Assembly: GCF_020497125.1 (NCBI RefSeq)
Contig: NC_059072.1
Coordinates: forward strand, 57,136,697 to 57,200,696
From: Mauremys mutica
Taxonomy: Eukaryota; Chordata; Testudines; Geoemydidae
Direction: 5' to 3'
DNA length: 64,000 nt
The first letter of the stretch is position 1; every line of letters begins with the position of its first letter. The notes beneath the pieces were generated by a model. The model was not told the DNA's origin and did not search any database. It was given only the letters and a program-made list of their open reading frames with translations. Made by a program: the position numbers and the translations under genes. Of this stretch, positions 43,499 through 57,096 are shown piece by piece.

Positions 43499-45298
43499 TA
43501 AGTCATTGTGCTAAAGGCTGGGGATCATATGTTCAATACATGACATCTTGTTGGGGTGGGCTGAAGGTGCAAATCCCACAGAATCAATGAAGTGGGTAGT
43601 CTAAAAGGTGGAGGGGGTATAGGATTGTTGTTCTGACTTGACGTAAATCTTTATAGCTGCTCTAAATAACATGCATGAAAATGACTTGATGGCACATTTC
43701 TTCCATTGAAAAGTCGAATTTACTTATTGGGGATGATGGGGAGGAAAGAGGGTTATTAAGGTCACAGTAACACAGATGAATTAAAAGAGTCCTGTGTTCC
43801 TCTCTTCAGAACAATTTATTTGTGGCTCTGTATGCTTTCTAATTATGAATACAGCATTGCAGGCACGCGTTTTATGCATCTTGATGAGCTCACTTACTGA
43901 TTATTCAGGAAAAACAAGCCTTGAATGACATGTCAGTTTGGTAAATTGACAGCCAAAGTAGCTATTCTGTATTTATTTGCAAACTAACTGACAAAACCTA
44001 TATCACAAAAAATATTACTTGGGACGAAATGCTTTTACAGATGTCAATAAGCAACAAAATACATTCTTCCAGTTTCCTTACGGCTGAACACGAGATATTG
44101 AGAGGAGTTATGTACGAATCCCTAACATGAAATGTACTGATAGAAGCACTCTGTTGGTCTTTAGGAGATGTCATATTCTTGACTGATTGTTTGCCTTCAA
44201 ATCATTTCATTGTAACCAGTGCCTGCATCAGTGTTGAACAATCCATTATCCTTTAAATGGTTTTGCAGCAAACCAAAGACACCCCAAAGTTTCTCCCTAC
44301 AGCTAACCTTTTATGGAAAAAAATTCCAATGTGTCTTCTGGTGGTTTTTAAAGCATAGATTTATTTAAGTATGAAACCAGTTCCTAAGAATCTAAAAATT
44401 GTAAACATTAATTACAATAACGAGTCTCACTGCAGCAGGACAAAATACAACCACCACAACTCTATGAAACAAGTAGAAGATGTGGAAGGAAAGCATTCAG
44501 AAGAGTTGAAATGCTTATTTCACAGAAATACTTCTTGACATTTGGATAAAAGGATTTCTATTTTCAAATTGGCAAAAGATGGCTCAGGAAAGGCTGTGAA
44601 AGGATCTACAACTAACATGATTTTCTTAGCAAAAGAAAAGCAGCCAGAAGTAATTTTTCTCTCTGCCATAGTGAAATGTTCTCCGATGAATCATCTTGCA
44701 GCTGCTCACTGAGAGGTATGACTTGACAAAGGAAGAAGAACTGATTGAAAAGTTTTGCCTGGCCAGTGGCTATGGTAGATCAGTGGGCTTTGTGCAGCAT
44801 TAACAGCTCTAATGAGCTCCTGTTTTATGCTGTACTGGATAGGCACAAGAAAAATGAATGCTACTTATATAAGGAGGTTACCAAAACAGACATTATACTA
44901 CCTCTTTTATTTAAAAAAATCCCACTTACAAAGAATGGTATAATGCAATGAAGGGCTATGCTTGGCATGTGCTTTGTTCAGAGGGGGCTGGTGACATCTG
45001 AAGGCAGGTAGGCAAAATAGAAAAGTAAAAGTGCTGCTCAGAACCAATTTATTTTAGCAGGAATGATCAAACTGTATCTTATTCTAACAAGGCAGACAAA
45101 TTCCTCTCGTGTCTATGCTGAAGAGACTCTTGGTTTTGTTTTGAGGAGTTCCTTGTATAATCACTGAGACATTTTAAAGAATATTTAATTCCACGTCTTT
45201 CACTTTGGTCAACAAAATGTTTGGATGGTGGCATGAGAAATCATGGAGTGAGGGGCTGGCTTAAAGAGAAAATTCTACAATCCAACATGTGTGGGAGA

Positions 45299-45421
45299 TA
45301 GGGTTGCCAGTTTTGGCTGGCTGTATTCCTGGAGATTTCACCACATGACGTAATCTTTAATTAAAGATTAATCTTCAATTCCTGGACACTCCAGGCCAAT
45401 CCCGGAGGGTTGGCAACCCTA
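45299..45421. mobile_element. hAT-type MITE, 123 bp, with intact target duplication
   Basis: Perfect 11-bp inverted ends TAGGGTTGCCA enclose a 123-bp element. The identical 8-mer GTGGGAGA flanks it (45291-45298 and 45422-45429). The centre contains ATCTTTAATTAAAGAT, a perfect palindrome. It has the same length and similar ends as the MITE at 5404-5526. Confidence 0.92.
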
Positions 45422-45761
45422 GTGGGAGAAGACAGCATTTAGAATATACAACATGATAGGACACACACCCTTTGGCTATGTGGGCCTATGGCTGAAATCC
45501 TGGCCTCATTGAAATCACTGGCAAAACTCCCATTGACTTACATGGAGCTGGGATTTCACGCTATATTTTTTCCCTTTGTCAGATACATAGCACAACTTGT
45601 ACCAAATCCTCCATCCTGTCAGGCTTTATGTGTGGAATTATGTGGCAGCTGGTGAAAGCAATCTTCATCCTCAGGCTGGGAGCAACCACAAAGCCCATAA
45701 CTGCTACTGTAGTCCAAGGCCGCAGCAGCCCCTGCTCCTGCTGCAGTCCAGCTCAATGGGC

Positions 45762-45894
45762 AGGGGTGCTGGAGCTATTTGTATAGTGAGGGTGCTGAGA
45801 GCCATTGAACTAAACTGTAAACCCTGTATATAATGGAAACCACTTCAAGCCAGGGGGTGCAGCAGCACCCCCAGCACCTCTAGTTCCAGCACCT
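45762..45894. mobile_element. MITE with AGGTGCTGGAAC ends, second copy
   Basis: It is nearly the same as 20132-20262, including AAACTGTAAACCCTGTATAT and CAGCACCTCTAGTTCCAGC. The internal palindrome GGGGGTGCAGCAGCACCCCC is well preserved here. Confidence 0.75.
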
Positions 45895-48800
45895 ATATCA
45901 GTGGGATCTGCACAGTGACACATCTGCCACTGAAATTCCTGCTCTTCTGAAAGCCATCACTCCCCTGCCCCCAGGACATGGAGCTCCAGTGCAGCTGGAT
46001 TCAGCAAAATGTGTGTGGGGGGGGGCGTGAAGGCTCTGCCCATGCTTCCTAAATACTCACCCCCATGAAGCACTACCACATTGGCTCTACTGTCACAAAA
46101 TGTGGCGATTTGCCCCCAAACACTATTTTGTTTAAAAAATCCAAATGGAACCTACCTGTGATTTTAAAAACTAAAATGAGCCAAACAATTCATTTCTGCA
46201 CTTCCTTAAGTTAGCTGGATGAAAAAATGCTTCCAAAGTCTTGCAAACTGAAGCTATTCTAATAAAATACACAGGTAGCTACTATGCCCGGCATTTTGGA
46301 ATTATGTACCACATACATCTAACTTCCTTAACCATAAAAAAAACCCTTGCATCTTCTAAATCATCTATATTTATGCTTCATAAGCACTTGTTTCCTGAAC
46401 TGTGGCGATAGCCTGCTGTAACTCTTCTCTACTGTATCCCTTGCTTTTGGGAAGACTAAGAAAACTCTGCTTCCTGGAGAGCTGGAATGTAATAGGCTAT
46501 GTTGATAACTGATCAAATCTAAGTAAAATACAATCCTTTGCAAATTATCGACTAGTATCACATACTATTGCTGCAGTAAAGGAAATGGAGTAGCTGGGAG
46601 CCTGATGAATATCATTAGAGAATGTCCCTATATAACAGCCTTTGAAGACTCATGGTGGAATCAAATTGCCTTTTTAAAGGCAGGTTAATTCTTTCATCCA
46701 ACTATAAGCCTCTTGTCTAGTCAATCTATGCTCAACACAGGATGTGGGCAGAGAGGAGCAAAGATGGATTTACACCATCTTTGCATTCCTCTTACTTCAA
46801 TGGTTGCTGGATCAGGCCCCTATTTAGTAGAGTTATTCGTTTTTAACATTAAGCACAAATTCTGCTCTCAGGGACACACACAGACATCAACGGGGTTACA
46901 CAGGTGTAACAGAGCAGAATTCAGCCCTAAAATTCTTCCATTTGTAAACAACTTGTTCATTTCGATACAAACTGAAGGTCTGGCAATGCTTTTCCCTGAA
47001 GGTGAAGATATCTCAGATATCTGCAGGATATTTCAACTTAATTTTTTTCCATTCTCTACATTTTTCCAGGGAAGGGGAGCACAATAACCTACATTCTTAG
47101 GCTGTCAGTGGACACTGCCAATTAGTAGAAACACACTAACCGGTCCACTGGTAGCTGGACAGACACTACTAAATGTTTCACACGAGCTGATGAACAGCCA
47201 ATAGGTGCTAATAACTTTTAGTCACTATCGACCTGGGCTAAATGTGAAATAGCAACTCAGAGGTGAAAGTCTTTCCACCCCACTGCTAACTCACAGAGCC
47301 ACATAGTCCCCAGTCACTAACATACAGTACTGTAAATGAGGTTCATCTGGTGAAGACACTGAAAAGGGAAATCATTTCAAAACAGATCACTGCAAAATAA
47401 GGAGATACAGCAACTCTAGAGATATTTTAAAATAGTAGAAGGTGAATCTGAAATGGTCATTACCTTCCAGTGTCCTTTGGCTCACCCAAATACTAACATG
47501 CCCATAGATACATCAATCCACTTAAAAAGGTGGCTTTTCTGCAGAGGATGCAAAGGACAAGTGAGGGTGCTCACAGCAGATAGCAAGTTCTACATGGAAA
47601 ACACAATACCCATCTTAGGCTTGTTTGACAACTTGTTTGGCTCATCAGGACTCAGAAAACACTGAGTGCAATAAGGAAAGGACTTTGTCCCATGCAGTGT
47701 TCAATACACTCGAAATCCATTGAATAATATACCTGCTGTATTAACTCAATCTTTTAGAGTACCTGGGGAAATGTTTCATTTTCCCTGCAGCAAGTTCTAA
47801 TTCACCATCTTTTATATTTAAAAATAGAAAATTGTTTTTGCTGTTTTCATGTGACAACAGAGTTCTAATACTTGAAGAGACCCTGCTGTTCAATTGGACC
47901 TATGATGTGAGATCTGACTTGGATCTCTGGCCCCAGTGGGAAACTAAACAGCCTGAAACTAGTTCGATATACAGCAGCTATCTCTTTTAAAACATGGTAT
48001 CAGCCTTTGGGATTTCCATCCTATTAAACCACTGCTACATATTGTTAGAATATAAACATCATGCAGAGGGGTGAAAAACTGAAGACTACAGAGCTCTGGT
48101 AGCTGAACTAAGTCAGGAAGATTTCAGTTTTAGAAGAAAACCAAAGTTATTCTGAATGCCTCTCAAATTTGTTTTATAAAACCCAATCAGCTCTTTTCTT
48201 CTAATGCTGCTGCTTGTACCCAAAATAACTTCCCTTCTTAGTTATTAAAAATTCGACAGCCTGTTTTCTTCTGGAATCTTATACTGTCTGTCCAGTTTGC
48301 TGCGAATGTTAAAAGATCTGACATCACATTCTGAGTATGATCAGAATTTCATTCACCATATGGGATCTCAAATCAAAGGTTCCACTGAACCACAGGATTT
48401 TCTTGAGTGTTACTATATGTGGACTTCCACAATGCACTGAAAGTTTCTTTCTTTTCTTTTTAAATATAAAGGATCAGATTATGGCTGCCCTGTGGTATAC
48501 AGAAGAAGAGAAAAGAGAGTTATGCATTCTCACCGTGCCCCATAGCTCAGCACAACCCCCAGAACACTCTTCACTATAGCACGACAGGTACTAGCCCAGT
48601 AAAAGAAGAGTTGAAAGAAGGGATTGAAAGTAGTGCTATGGCCCCTCCCCCGCACCACACTGGGGAACTGGGCCAGTGCAGGAGGAAGTGCACCTTGAAC
48701 TCCTTGAAAGAGTGGTGAAATTGCTGCTTATGTGTATCCTCCCCAGAGCTCCAGCAGAAATTCTGGTTGAGTCATCTTAAAGCCATAATCTAGCCCAAGG

Positions 48801-50339
48801 GGTAGGAAATTAGTTAGAGCAAAGAATACAAATGTAATTTTCAAATCTACTTCAACAGGCTGAATTAATACTGTAGGTTTGTTCTTCACCATAAATTTCC
48901 TACTGTCATGTTGCATGAAAGAATAAACCTATTCTTAAAACAGGTCAGTTTTTTACCCTAGCACGAGCATGATTGCATTTTTAAAGCATTCTGTCCATGG
49001 AAAACTAATTTAGTTTCATTAATGAAAAAGAAGCAAAATGTGATTGAGGATGTAATACACAATTATAGTTCATTAATTCTTCAAGTGTGTAATTTTCCAG
49101 ACTCCTGATCCCCCATTGATTTCTGCACACCCCCATAGGTCCTGCTAAATGCCAGCAAAAGGAAATTCAATCGTGTTGTTATTTCATGTGTGGCAGTGGC
49201 AGCACTCCAAAATTAGATAGAAACATTCCGAAAGGGATTTTTCCAGTTACTGCTTCACCATGCAGCCCCGTTAACATTTCTTTGTTGTCAAAAATTGATC
49301 AATCACAGACTCACAGACAACTGGGACTATGACAGTTTCTCATTATGCAGCCAATACCATCAAAGGATATGACACTTGTAACAATTGAAGATAATAATTC
49401 AGAACACCTAATTAGGCATGATGAATTGGATGCATGCTTGAATTGTTAAAAAAAATCAGGTAATATATTTTTCCACTAGGATCTGTGAAATTGGTTACGG
49501 CAGTGCCCATTAAAGAGTTAGACTAATTGATAGTACTGAGGTTCTATTTTTAGATGTTGATTCAGATACAGTTTTGCTTTCAGTTTGTGTATATTCTGTA
49601 ATGCAGCAACTAATCTTCAAAAATAATTGCATGCTTCTGCTTCACTGTTAACCTTTCCTCAAAAAAAAAAGTAAACGATTTTTCTGAGAGAAAAAAAAAT
49701 TCTCTTTCAAAGTATATGGAAATAGCCATTTTTGGACTACAAACTTGTCTTTGGGATTTATATTGCTTCATTTGCATATGTCAGCAAGAGGACAAATTTA
49801 CTTGCAGTACTTTCTTAAAATGCTGTCAATTAGTGGCTGTTGGGAACTGAAGCCCAAAGAACTTGCATAGGTACATTATGTCCAAACAGAAAGGATTTCA
49901 TTTTGCAAGCTGCTGTCTGAGTCTCGTTTCAAAAGGGCTATCCCTCTGTCTTCAATCCACATAGCAGAGCCCTTATTGAAAAGAATGGGAATTCCATGTG
50001 TGGATCAAGTATGTGTCCCTCGGTTTTTATACACTATGCTTGACCCCAAAATTTCAGGTTAAATTAGGGCTACAGCATACAGTGGCACATGCTAGAAATC
50101 TTGCTTCCAATAGTAGGGCCAAACCCCACTGAAGCTTTTGAGTCTTTCCATCAACTCCAATAGCCTTTAGTTCAAGTTCTAGGAATGCAAGGCAGAAGTT
50201 TCACATCCTTTTGAAGCACTTCAGATACTTGTCCACATTCCTCCATGAAAGGAAACACTGAGTGGCAATGCCAAAGTGTCAAGGGGTGTGATTGAAGTTA
50301 ATGTGTGTGTTCCAATAGAGCCCAATTGTGGAATGGTAC

Positions 50340-50445
50340 TCATGCTGGCAAGCACTTACTCACTTACATAGTCCCATTGACATTATTAATGAATATTGAG
50401 ATGTCCACTTGAGTGACACGGATGTAAACCTATGGTCTGAATCTC
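50340..50445. repeat. Copy of ancient palindromic repeat
   Basis: The fragment has GCAAGCACTTACTCACTTAC, ATAGTCCCATTGACATTATT and TTGAGTGACACGGATGTAAA in the order seen in related copies at 5225, 20437 and 54008. Confidence 0.4.
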
Positions 50446-50529
50446 TACAGGGAAGGCGCTTTCTGCCACCATCTATAGGTGAACCAGAGGGAGAGACAGA
50501 ATGAGCCAGACCTTAAAAAAAAAAATGGA

Positions 50530-50705
50530 GATATACCAATCTCCTAGAACTGGAAGGGACCTTGAAAGGTCATTGAGTCCAGCCCCCTGCCTTCACTAGC
50601 AGAGCCAATTTTTGCCCCAGATCCCTAAGTGGCCTCCTCAAGGATTGAACCACAACCCTGGGTTTAGCAGGCCAATGCTCAAACCACTGAGCTATCCCTC
50701 CCCGC
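50530..50705 (-). mobile_element. tRNA-derived SINE with CR1-like tail
   Basis: On the minus strand the head GGGGAGGGATAGCTCAGTGG contains an A box (TAGCTCAGTGG, 50694-50684). A B box GGTTCAATCCT lies at 50651-50641. The spacing and sequence resemble tRNA-Lys. The body ends with GACTCAATGACCTTTCAAGG and TCCCTTCCAGTTCTAGGAG, which looks like a CR1 3' tail, so a CR1-type LINE probably mobilised it. Confidence 0.8.
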
Positions 50706-50799
50706 TCTTATTTGCATGTTTGTTTCCTGCCATCTCAGTGCAAATATTTTAGTTAAAATACATTTACGCTCTGAGTGTAGGGATAATGAAATATTGTTA

Positions 50800-52140
50800 T
50801 CCTTACTGTGTGACAAAAGGGTAACAGAACTGTACTTAATAGGCCCTGAGTGAGGAGTCACCCTAACCAAAGCCTTAGTCTTGCATCACTAGGTAATGGA
50901 ACTTGGACAGACAGAAAGAGAAGAGCTCTCCTACTTTTGGCTAGGAATGAGCTCTTGTGGCAATGTCTCTGCTTAAGGATCATATGAGACATGGAACCCC
51001 CTTCTTCCGCTGTGCAAAAATTGAGCTGCGTGAACTCTAGTAAGTGCCTTTCTTCCCAGCACTACCAAAGCTGGGTTAGGTTGTGGCATGTCTGGACTGG
51101 GCCTGGTACAAAGAAGGCATTGCGGCAAGAGGCATAAGGTATCTCTTCATGGAAATCAGGCAGCACTTCCACCTTTAATGTTTGGCCCTGGCCAAGTGCA
51201 CTAACAGACTCTAGGACTTCACTAACTACTAACAACAAACCACAAGTGGGATGCAGCCAAGGGGAAAAGGAGAAAATGGTATGTTAAAGGGATATTTACT
51301 CATTGGATGTTCACACAAGCAGGTGGGGGAAACTGAGGCGAAGGACTACTGGCAAAGACAGTGTGGGGGTGGGTGTTTTATTCGTTGCATAAAACATTGT
51401 TGATATATTGTTGTTGTGTTTTCCTGTTCAATAAACCTTTCCTTGTTTTATATACAGACTCACGGCTTGTGAGAGGGCAAGTATTGCCTGTTAAGGGAAT
51501 GCAGGGAAGGTGTTTAAATTTTCTCGTGTTGGTGACTGGTTGAAACATCATTGAACCTGATGTGTGTGCAGCCTTTCATTTAAGATAGCTTTAAGAAACA
51601 GTTAAGCTTCTTTATGAAACAATAGCAGCCTCCACCCCAGTCACTGACTCATGTGAGACCTCTCAGGAATTTGAACTGTATGAGAAAGGGGCTTGGCTGA
51701 GTATTGTTTTTATAGAGGTGTGTATGTGTGTGAGAGAGAGAAACAGGAGACTCAGATTGAAACACACACGGAGATAGAGCAGATAGCCCGACACAGCCTG
51801 AATAAGCAGAGACTAGCCCTGAGAAAAGCATAGAGAGAGTGCTTTTGAGCTGTGTGCTTGCTGAACGGACTTTGGAGCTGTAAACAAAGAAACTAATTCC
51901 TGTGGTTTGATTCCTCCTGTGTTCAGAGAAACAGGATTTTGTACATTCTTTGTCAATGCATGGGATTGCATCGGATACCTGACTCCATCGCTGTCCATTT
52001 CTCCTCCTAACAGAAAGAACCCAAAGGGCCCCAAACTTTAAGTTTGGCTAAACACCCAGGTCAAAAGGGGGTTACACCAAGTTTCTGGGTGGGTGCTCAA
52101 GCCAGTACTGTTTGTTAATTTTAAGAGGAACTTCTGGATA
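50800..52140 (+). mobile_element. Possible LTR retroelement remnant
   Basis: The text TTCAATAAACCTTTCCTTG (about 51427) followed by ACAGACTCACGGCTTGTGAG looks like an LTR poly(A) region. The stretch before it resembles a turtle LTR only loosely. I could not place TG/CA ends or a duplication. Confidence 0.3.
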
Positions 52141-53599
52141 TTTGAATCCAGCTTTTTTTGCTGCCAACACCACCAGACAGAAAGTATTTGATTAAAAACT
52201 GAGAATTTTTAAACATGTTTACAAAATTCAGTAAATCAGCATTTCCTAAACAGTCGACATACTCTGGACCCTCAGCCTGCACAGCTATTCTTTAGTGTGA
52301 AATCAACTAGACGTGGCACAAAACTGATGAACTATAGAAAAGGCGTGAACATACTGTACTATTTTGTTTTTCTTGGCTTACTCCTAAAAATACAAGTTTG
52401 CAAATTAATTTTGGCAGGTTTTTAGTGGTAAATAATAAATATCAATTTCAACTGGAGACTGAAGCCTTAGGAATATATTTGGTGCATATAGATACCCACA
52501 TAATGACAACAAGAGAGAAAAAAAAGATTTAAGGATGAGAGGCATTATAGACCTTATTTCCACTAACAGTATCATGTCTCATAATTCATAAAAGAAAGAA
52601 CTTCAAATGAGTTATGAAGGTCATTCCTTATTTCCTTCATATATGGCAAGAAATTCTATTATAATACTGTCCAGCTTCATTGCACATGTTCTATTATGCC
52701 ATACTCCATTTTAAGACCCTAATAATTCAAATGTTTGCTTTTATTTCTTTTAATAAACAAATCATACAATTTCCCAGAACAAAATAATAAATAAGTACTT
52801 GGACACTTCAAAACATCCCCCAAAGGCATATTTAAATAAAATATTAGAACTTTCTTTCTCCTCACACATATTTGCCTAAAAATTACTTTTTCTGATCTCC
52901 AACTCGAGAGAGTATAAACTGGCTCAAGCCAAACAAAACACTTCCCCTCTTCTCCCCCACTCTCCTAAAAAAGTAAACCTGGATAAAATGTGGCTTTCTA
53001 GCATTTTCAGCCTTGGAGTAGAAAAAAGTCTTTTGTTATTTCACAAATATTCTGAAGAAAGCAGAGAAAAAATATAGAAGTCAGTCAGAGTGTAACTCAG
53101 AGAGAAAAACTGGAGAGAAAAAAAGACTCAAATAAAAGCAAGCAGTGCAGGCCATGCTACAGGAAGAGACAGAGGAGATGAGGTAAGTATGGTTCATGCC
53201 TAAAGGAATCATGGTTCATCCACATATGCTCTTTATGAGAGTATGATTCTCAGTTTCATTATCCTTTATGTACATGGAAGTGGAATGCCCCCATTTCAGC
53301 CCTGTGCTATAGCCCCTCTCTCAGTTTGTTTTTCCTCATCCCCAGTCCCCTTTCTGAAAAGTATAGAAATACACATAGTACATTTGGGACAGGCTACTTT
53401 TGCCTCCCCCAGTTTTGAAATGTTACTGATGTCCTCCTTGGCAATGATCTTAGTACTCTGGATCTCCCCAGGATATCATTTAGGCCAAGAGCTTAGCAGG
53501 ATTCAAGAAATGATTAGACATTTCTACAGATAATGATACTATCTATATGATGCTTATACTTCAGGACCTAAGCCAAACACTAAGTAATGGGGTCTAAAG

Positions 53600-53690
53600 T
53601 TATTCCATAAATGTCCACTGTCAGAGACAGGATACTGAAGTAGATGGAACACTGCTCTGAGCTGTATGGCAATTTCTAAGTTCCTGTGAT
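53600..53690 (+). mobile_element. CR1 3' tail fragment
   Basis: CCACTGTCAGAGACAGGATA, CTGAAGTAGATGGAACACTG and CTAAGTTCCTGTG align with the 3' end of the CR1 at 26253-27188 (CACTGTCGGAAGAGAGGATA and so on). It is short and decayed. Confidence 0.6.
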
Positions 53691-54007
53691 CTCATTCTCT
53701 TTCTTTTGCATTTGGGTTGCAAAAGAGATTCCTGCAGAATTCCATAGAATTCTCCGTGCCTTCAAACAGCAGCAAACAGTTTTTAACCCAGATAAAAATG
53801 GTCAGACATCACTAATAGCAGTAATACTACAATAACAATTGTCCTACTATATTTACCACTTATTGGTCAGTGAAAAATTAGATGGGCAAGGGTTTAAAAA
53901 AAGGTTGTCTAAAGTTAGGTTCCAAATCCCTTAGTTAGGCTCTAAAATAAATGACCTCAATAAGAGCTAAGGTGTACTCTTAACTTTTGAAAATCAGGTT
54001 ACTGTGG

Positions 54008-54140
54008 TCCCAGTCCTGCAAAGACTTATGTGACGGATTAGCTTTCGGCATACAAGCGGTCCTGCTGAAGTCAAAGGGACTATTCGTGTGCCTAAAGTAA
54101 AACATCTGTGCAAGACTTTGCAAGATCTTTGGTCCTTATT
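54008..54140. repeat. Copy of ancient palindromic repeat, both arms present
   Basis: The left arm CCAGTCCTGCAAAGACTTAT and the right arm CTGTGCAAGACTTTGCAAGA enclose CTGCTGAAGTCAAAGGGACT. This is the most complete copy of this family in the window. Confidence 0.45.
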
Positions 54141-54689
54141 TAGGTTCATAAATAAGGATTTAGTAGCCTAACTTTGCCAAGACTTGCAAAAGTGGGTGCC
54201 AAGAGGTTTATATTACAACTGTATGAAGACAAAGGTTTATAACTATCAGAGACACTGGAGGCTTAGAGAAATTATTTGGAAAAGACCAACACTAGAAAAT
54301 CAATAATTTAAGAAGTTTCTCATAAATGACTAATTAAATGCTTATTTAGATTATATCACTCCTTTTAATATTCAAATGTATGAACAAGGAGGCACTGAGT
54401 TACTGTATTCCCTCCACTGAAATCAAGAAATATTCCTTATGGAGATTGTATGTTTCCACACTCAGGAAGAGGACACTGTATTTGTCTATATTTGGTCCAT
54501 ATTTTGAATTTTACCTTTACAACTTTAAGTAATGGAATTTTAATTAAGCTTAAATTCTGCAAAAAGTGAAGGCAAAGACACTCCTCCCCCTCACATACAC
54601 ACACACATCAGAGAAAGTTTTCCACCTGGCACTGGTAAATGGATCTTTCAATCCCTCGAGAACAGAAAATTGGGGAATTAAAGGCAATT

Positions 54690-54935
54690 AATAAAGAAAA
54701 TAATAACACTTAAAATGCATACGGTGCTTTCTATTTTCCAAGCACTGTGCAAATGTTAAATAACCAATCCTCACAACTTCTTGCATAGCAGGCATGCATT
54801 ACTATCCGTCGTTGTACAAAAGAGGAACATTCACAGATCGATTGTGTCACTTGCTCTAGCTCTGTTGTAGAGCCAGGAATAGAACTGAGGTGTTTGTATC
54901 ATCTAGTCCCTGTCTCCGTCCGCTAGACCATGTTG
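54690..54935 (-). mobile_element. MIR SINE, minus orientation
   Basis: Plus-strand text CCAAGCACTGTGCAAATGTT, AACCAATCCTCACAACTTC and GTAGAGCCAGGAATAGAACT is the reverse of the MIR consensus order as I remember it. It ends near GTCTCCGTCCGCTAGACCA. Confidence 0.7.
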
Positions 54936-55749
54936 CATCAGAGAAAAAGAATAAGGAAGGAAGCAAAAAAAAACATATGAAACTGACCAAACATCCACAC
55001 ACATATACACATACCCAACACATTACAAAACTGAAGGAGAACTATGTTATTGGAGAAACTTTACACAAGAAGCGCAAACAAAATTTGAAAATAGTTTCAG
55101 GAATTACTTAAGTACATTACTAGAAAAAAATTTCTTTCTGTTTCTACAATGGTCAATACTGATGGTGGATGAAGATGAATACAAACGACGTTTATTTTTT
55201 AACTGCACCAGACATTTCTGCTACACAATACAAAGTCTTTAAAGCTTCTAAAACTGTAGCTTGTTACCCTCTGCTTTCACAAGGAGAGAATCCAAGATGG
55301 CAGCTGTAATCAAGTTCACTGAGGCCACTTTAGAAAGTTTCATTTGCTTCAGAAAAATCATATGAGTAACACAACTGAAAAGAGCATTTTTAAGCAAAAC
55401 AAAACTTTCAAAGCGTCTAAAGCCAACAGCTGTTGTTTCTCTTCTTATTGAGAGAAAATACAGATGGTGACAGCGATTAGTCCAACCTCCCACAGGACAC
55501 TACAGCCAACCAGAAACTAGCTAATTCATAGAAGTATCGCGTTCCTATTTGCTTATCTCATAGCTAATTTGCTTATTAGCATGGAAGACTTTTTTTGCAG
55601 TTTTATTCATTAGCTATTTTAGAATTGGTTTAGCAGTACTTTCAAAAACTTCTACAAAAAGATAAATTCTCTTGCAATATGACTAGTTGATAGTGATTCC
55701 ATTTAGAATATGTTTTAAAATAATTGCACATCTCTTTTCAGTAGTGCTA

Positions 55750-55945
55750 AGCATTGTCCAGTAGCTAGAGTACGAGAATGGGAGTCAGGAGGCTATATAT
55801 TGTGCTTGACTTTCTGCCCCTGACTTCCCATCTGACTCTTGGTGTTCACTCAGCTTCCCTATGCCTCATTTCCTACACTGTAAAATGGGGATAACAATAC
55901 TTACAAACCTTTGTAAAATTATATGAGCTCTATGGCTGAAAAATG
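55750..55945 (+). mobile_element. MIR SINE, plus orientation
   Basis: GAATGGGAGTCAGGAGGC, TGACTCTTGGTGTTCACTCA, CCTCATTTCCTACACTGTAA and AATGGGGATAACAATACTTA follow the MIR core in forward order. Confidence 0.75.
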
Positions 55946-57075
55946 ATAGATAGTAGTATTGGGTTTTGTAGGCAACACGTGACTCTTGGAAACTCAGCTC
56001 AGAGCTGCTTGATGTTTGATGAATTAATTTGGCTTATCTAAAATGTTTAATTTATGGGACAAAATAGCATTATTCAGAAATTATACAGTTACATTTTGGA
56101 ATTTAACTTAATATCTTAAATCCCACACAGAGAAGATTACTGCAATCCAGACACAAACTTTATTACATTACCTACTGCTAGATTGTCTCAAGCACAAGAA
56201 AGAGGTGCTACGTTATTTGGAATGGGAAATGTAAGTTTTATTACTGTAAATTTGGATGACTGCATTGCTAATGTGTGGTGGAGAAGCATGTCCATATACT
56301 ATTGATGGAAACTGAAATGCAAGTTGCTGTGCAATTAAAATGGTCACCAAAGCAGAGAGGGAATCATAGCAGAAGGTTATGCTAGAACAGGCTTGGTAGG
56401 GATTGTAAATTTAAGGCCAAAGTAATCAAGAAATCATAGCTCTGTGTTTTCTGAAAACTCCAGATATCTGATGGGTTCATAGGCCATTCCATACTATTCT
56501 TTTGCAAACTTCAGGAGTTTTTTTCATTCTCAGTTAACCTTATTTAAACCAGATCTAATCTGGAAAATGAAAAGAGTTTGTGCTGATCAGTACCAATTTA
56601 GGTTTTGTATTTCTTTTTGCATAGTGGAAACCACAACCGTAAGATTGAAATTTTTTTTCTGTAAAGAAGAATTTAAAGCAGAGGATTTCCTGTACAATAT
56701 CATTGTATTCTACCGGAAATTTCCTTTAAAGAGTACTTTGAGATGTGGTTGAAGTAGTACCAGCATATGCATATAACTTTAGACTATAACATAGCTTTAT
56801 AGACTACATTCTGCACAAGAGAGCATTTGTTTACACCTGTATGTTGAATTTCATCATTCATGTATGCATAGGCTACAAACCTTGTATGTAAGATTTCTAT
56901 ACTGTCTGCAGACATCTATATTTCTGTGGGCTTTGCTAGGACTCGGAACTTTGTTCAAATCTAGCATTCATTGCAAGAAAGTCTCATTTTCCACAGGTTA
57001 GAGGAACTTTCTGTAACAATTTCTGTTAGTAAATATGAAAGTAACTGTAAATCTAATGGACAATTGCTACTTTTA

Positions 57076-57096
57076 CTGTCAGTCAGTCAGTCAGCT
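57076..57096. repeat. Short (CAGT)n tract
   Basis: About four CAGT units in tandem, followed by CAGCTGAAG. Confidence 0.6.

Noticed and set aside
50641..50705. tRNA-like sequence with A and B boxes
   Set aside because: It is the head of a SINE, with a SINE body and CR1-like tail, and has no intact acceptor stem, so it is not a tRNA gene.
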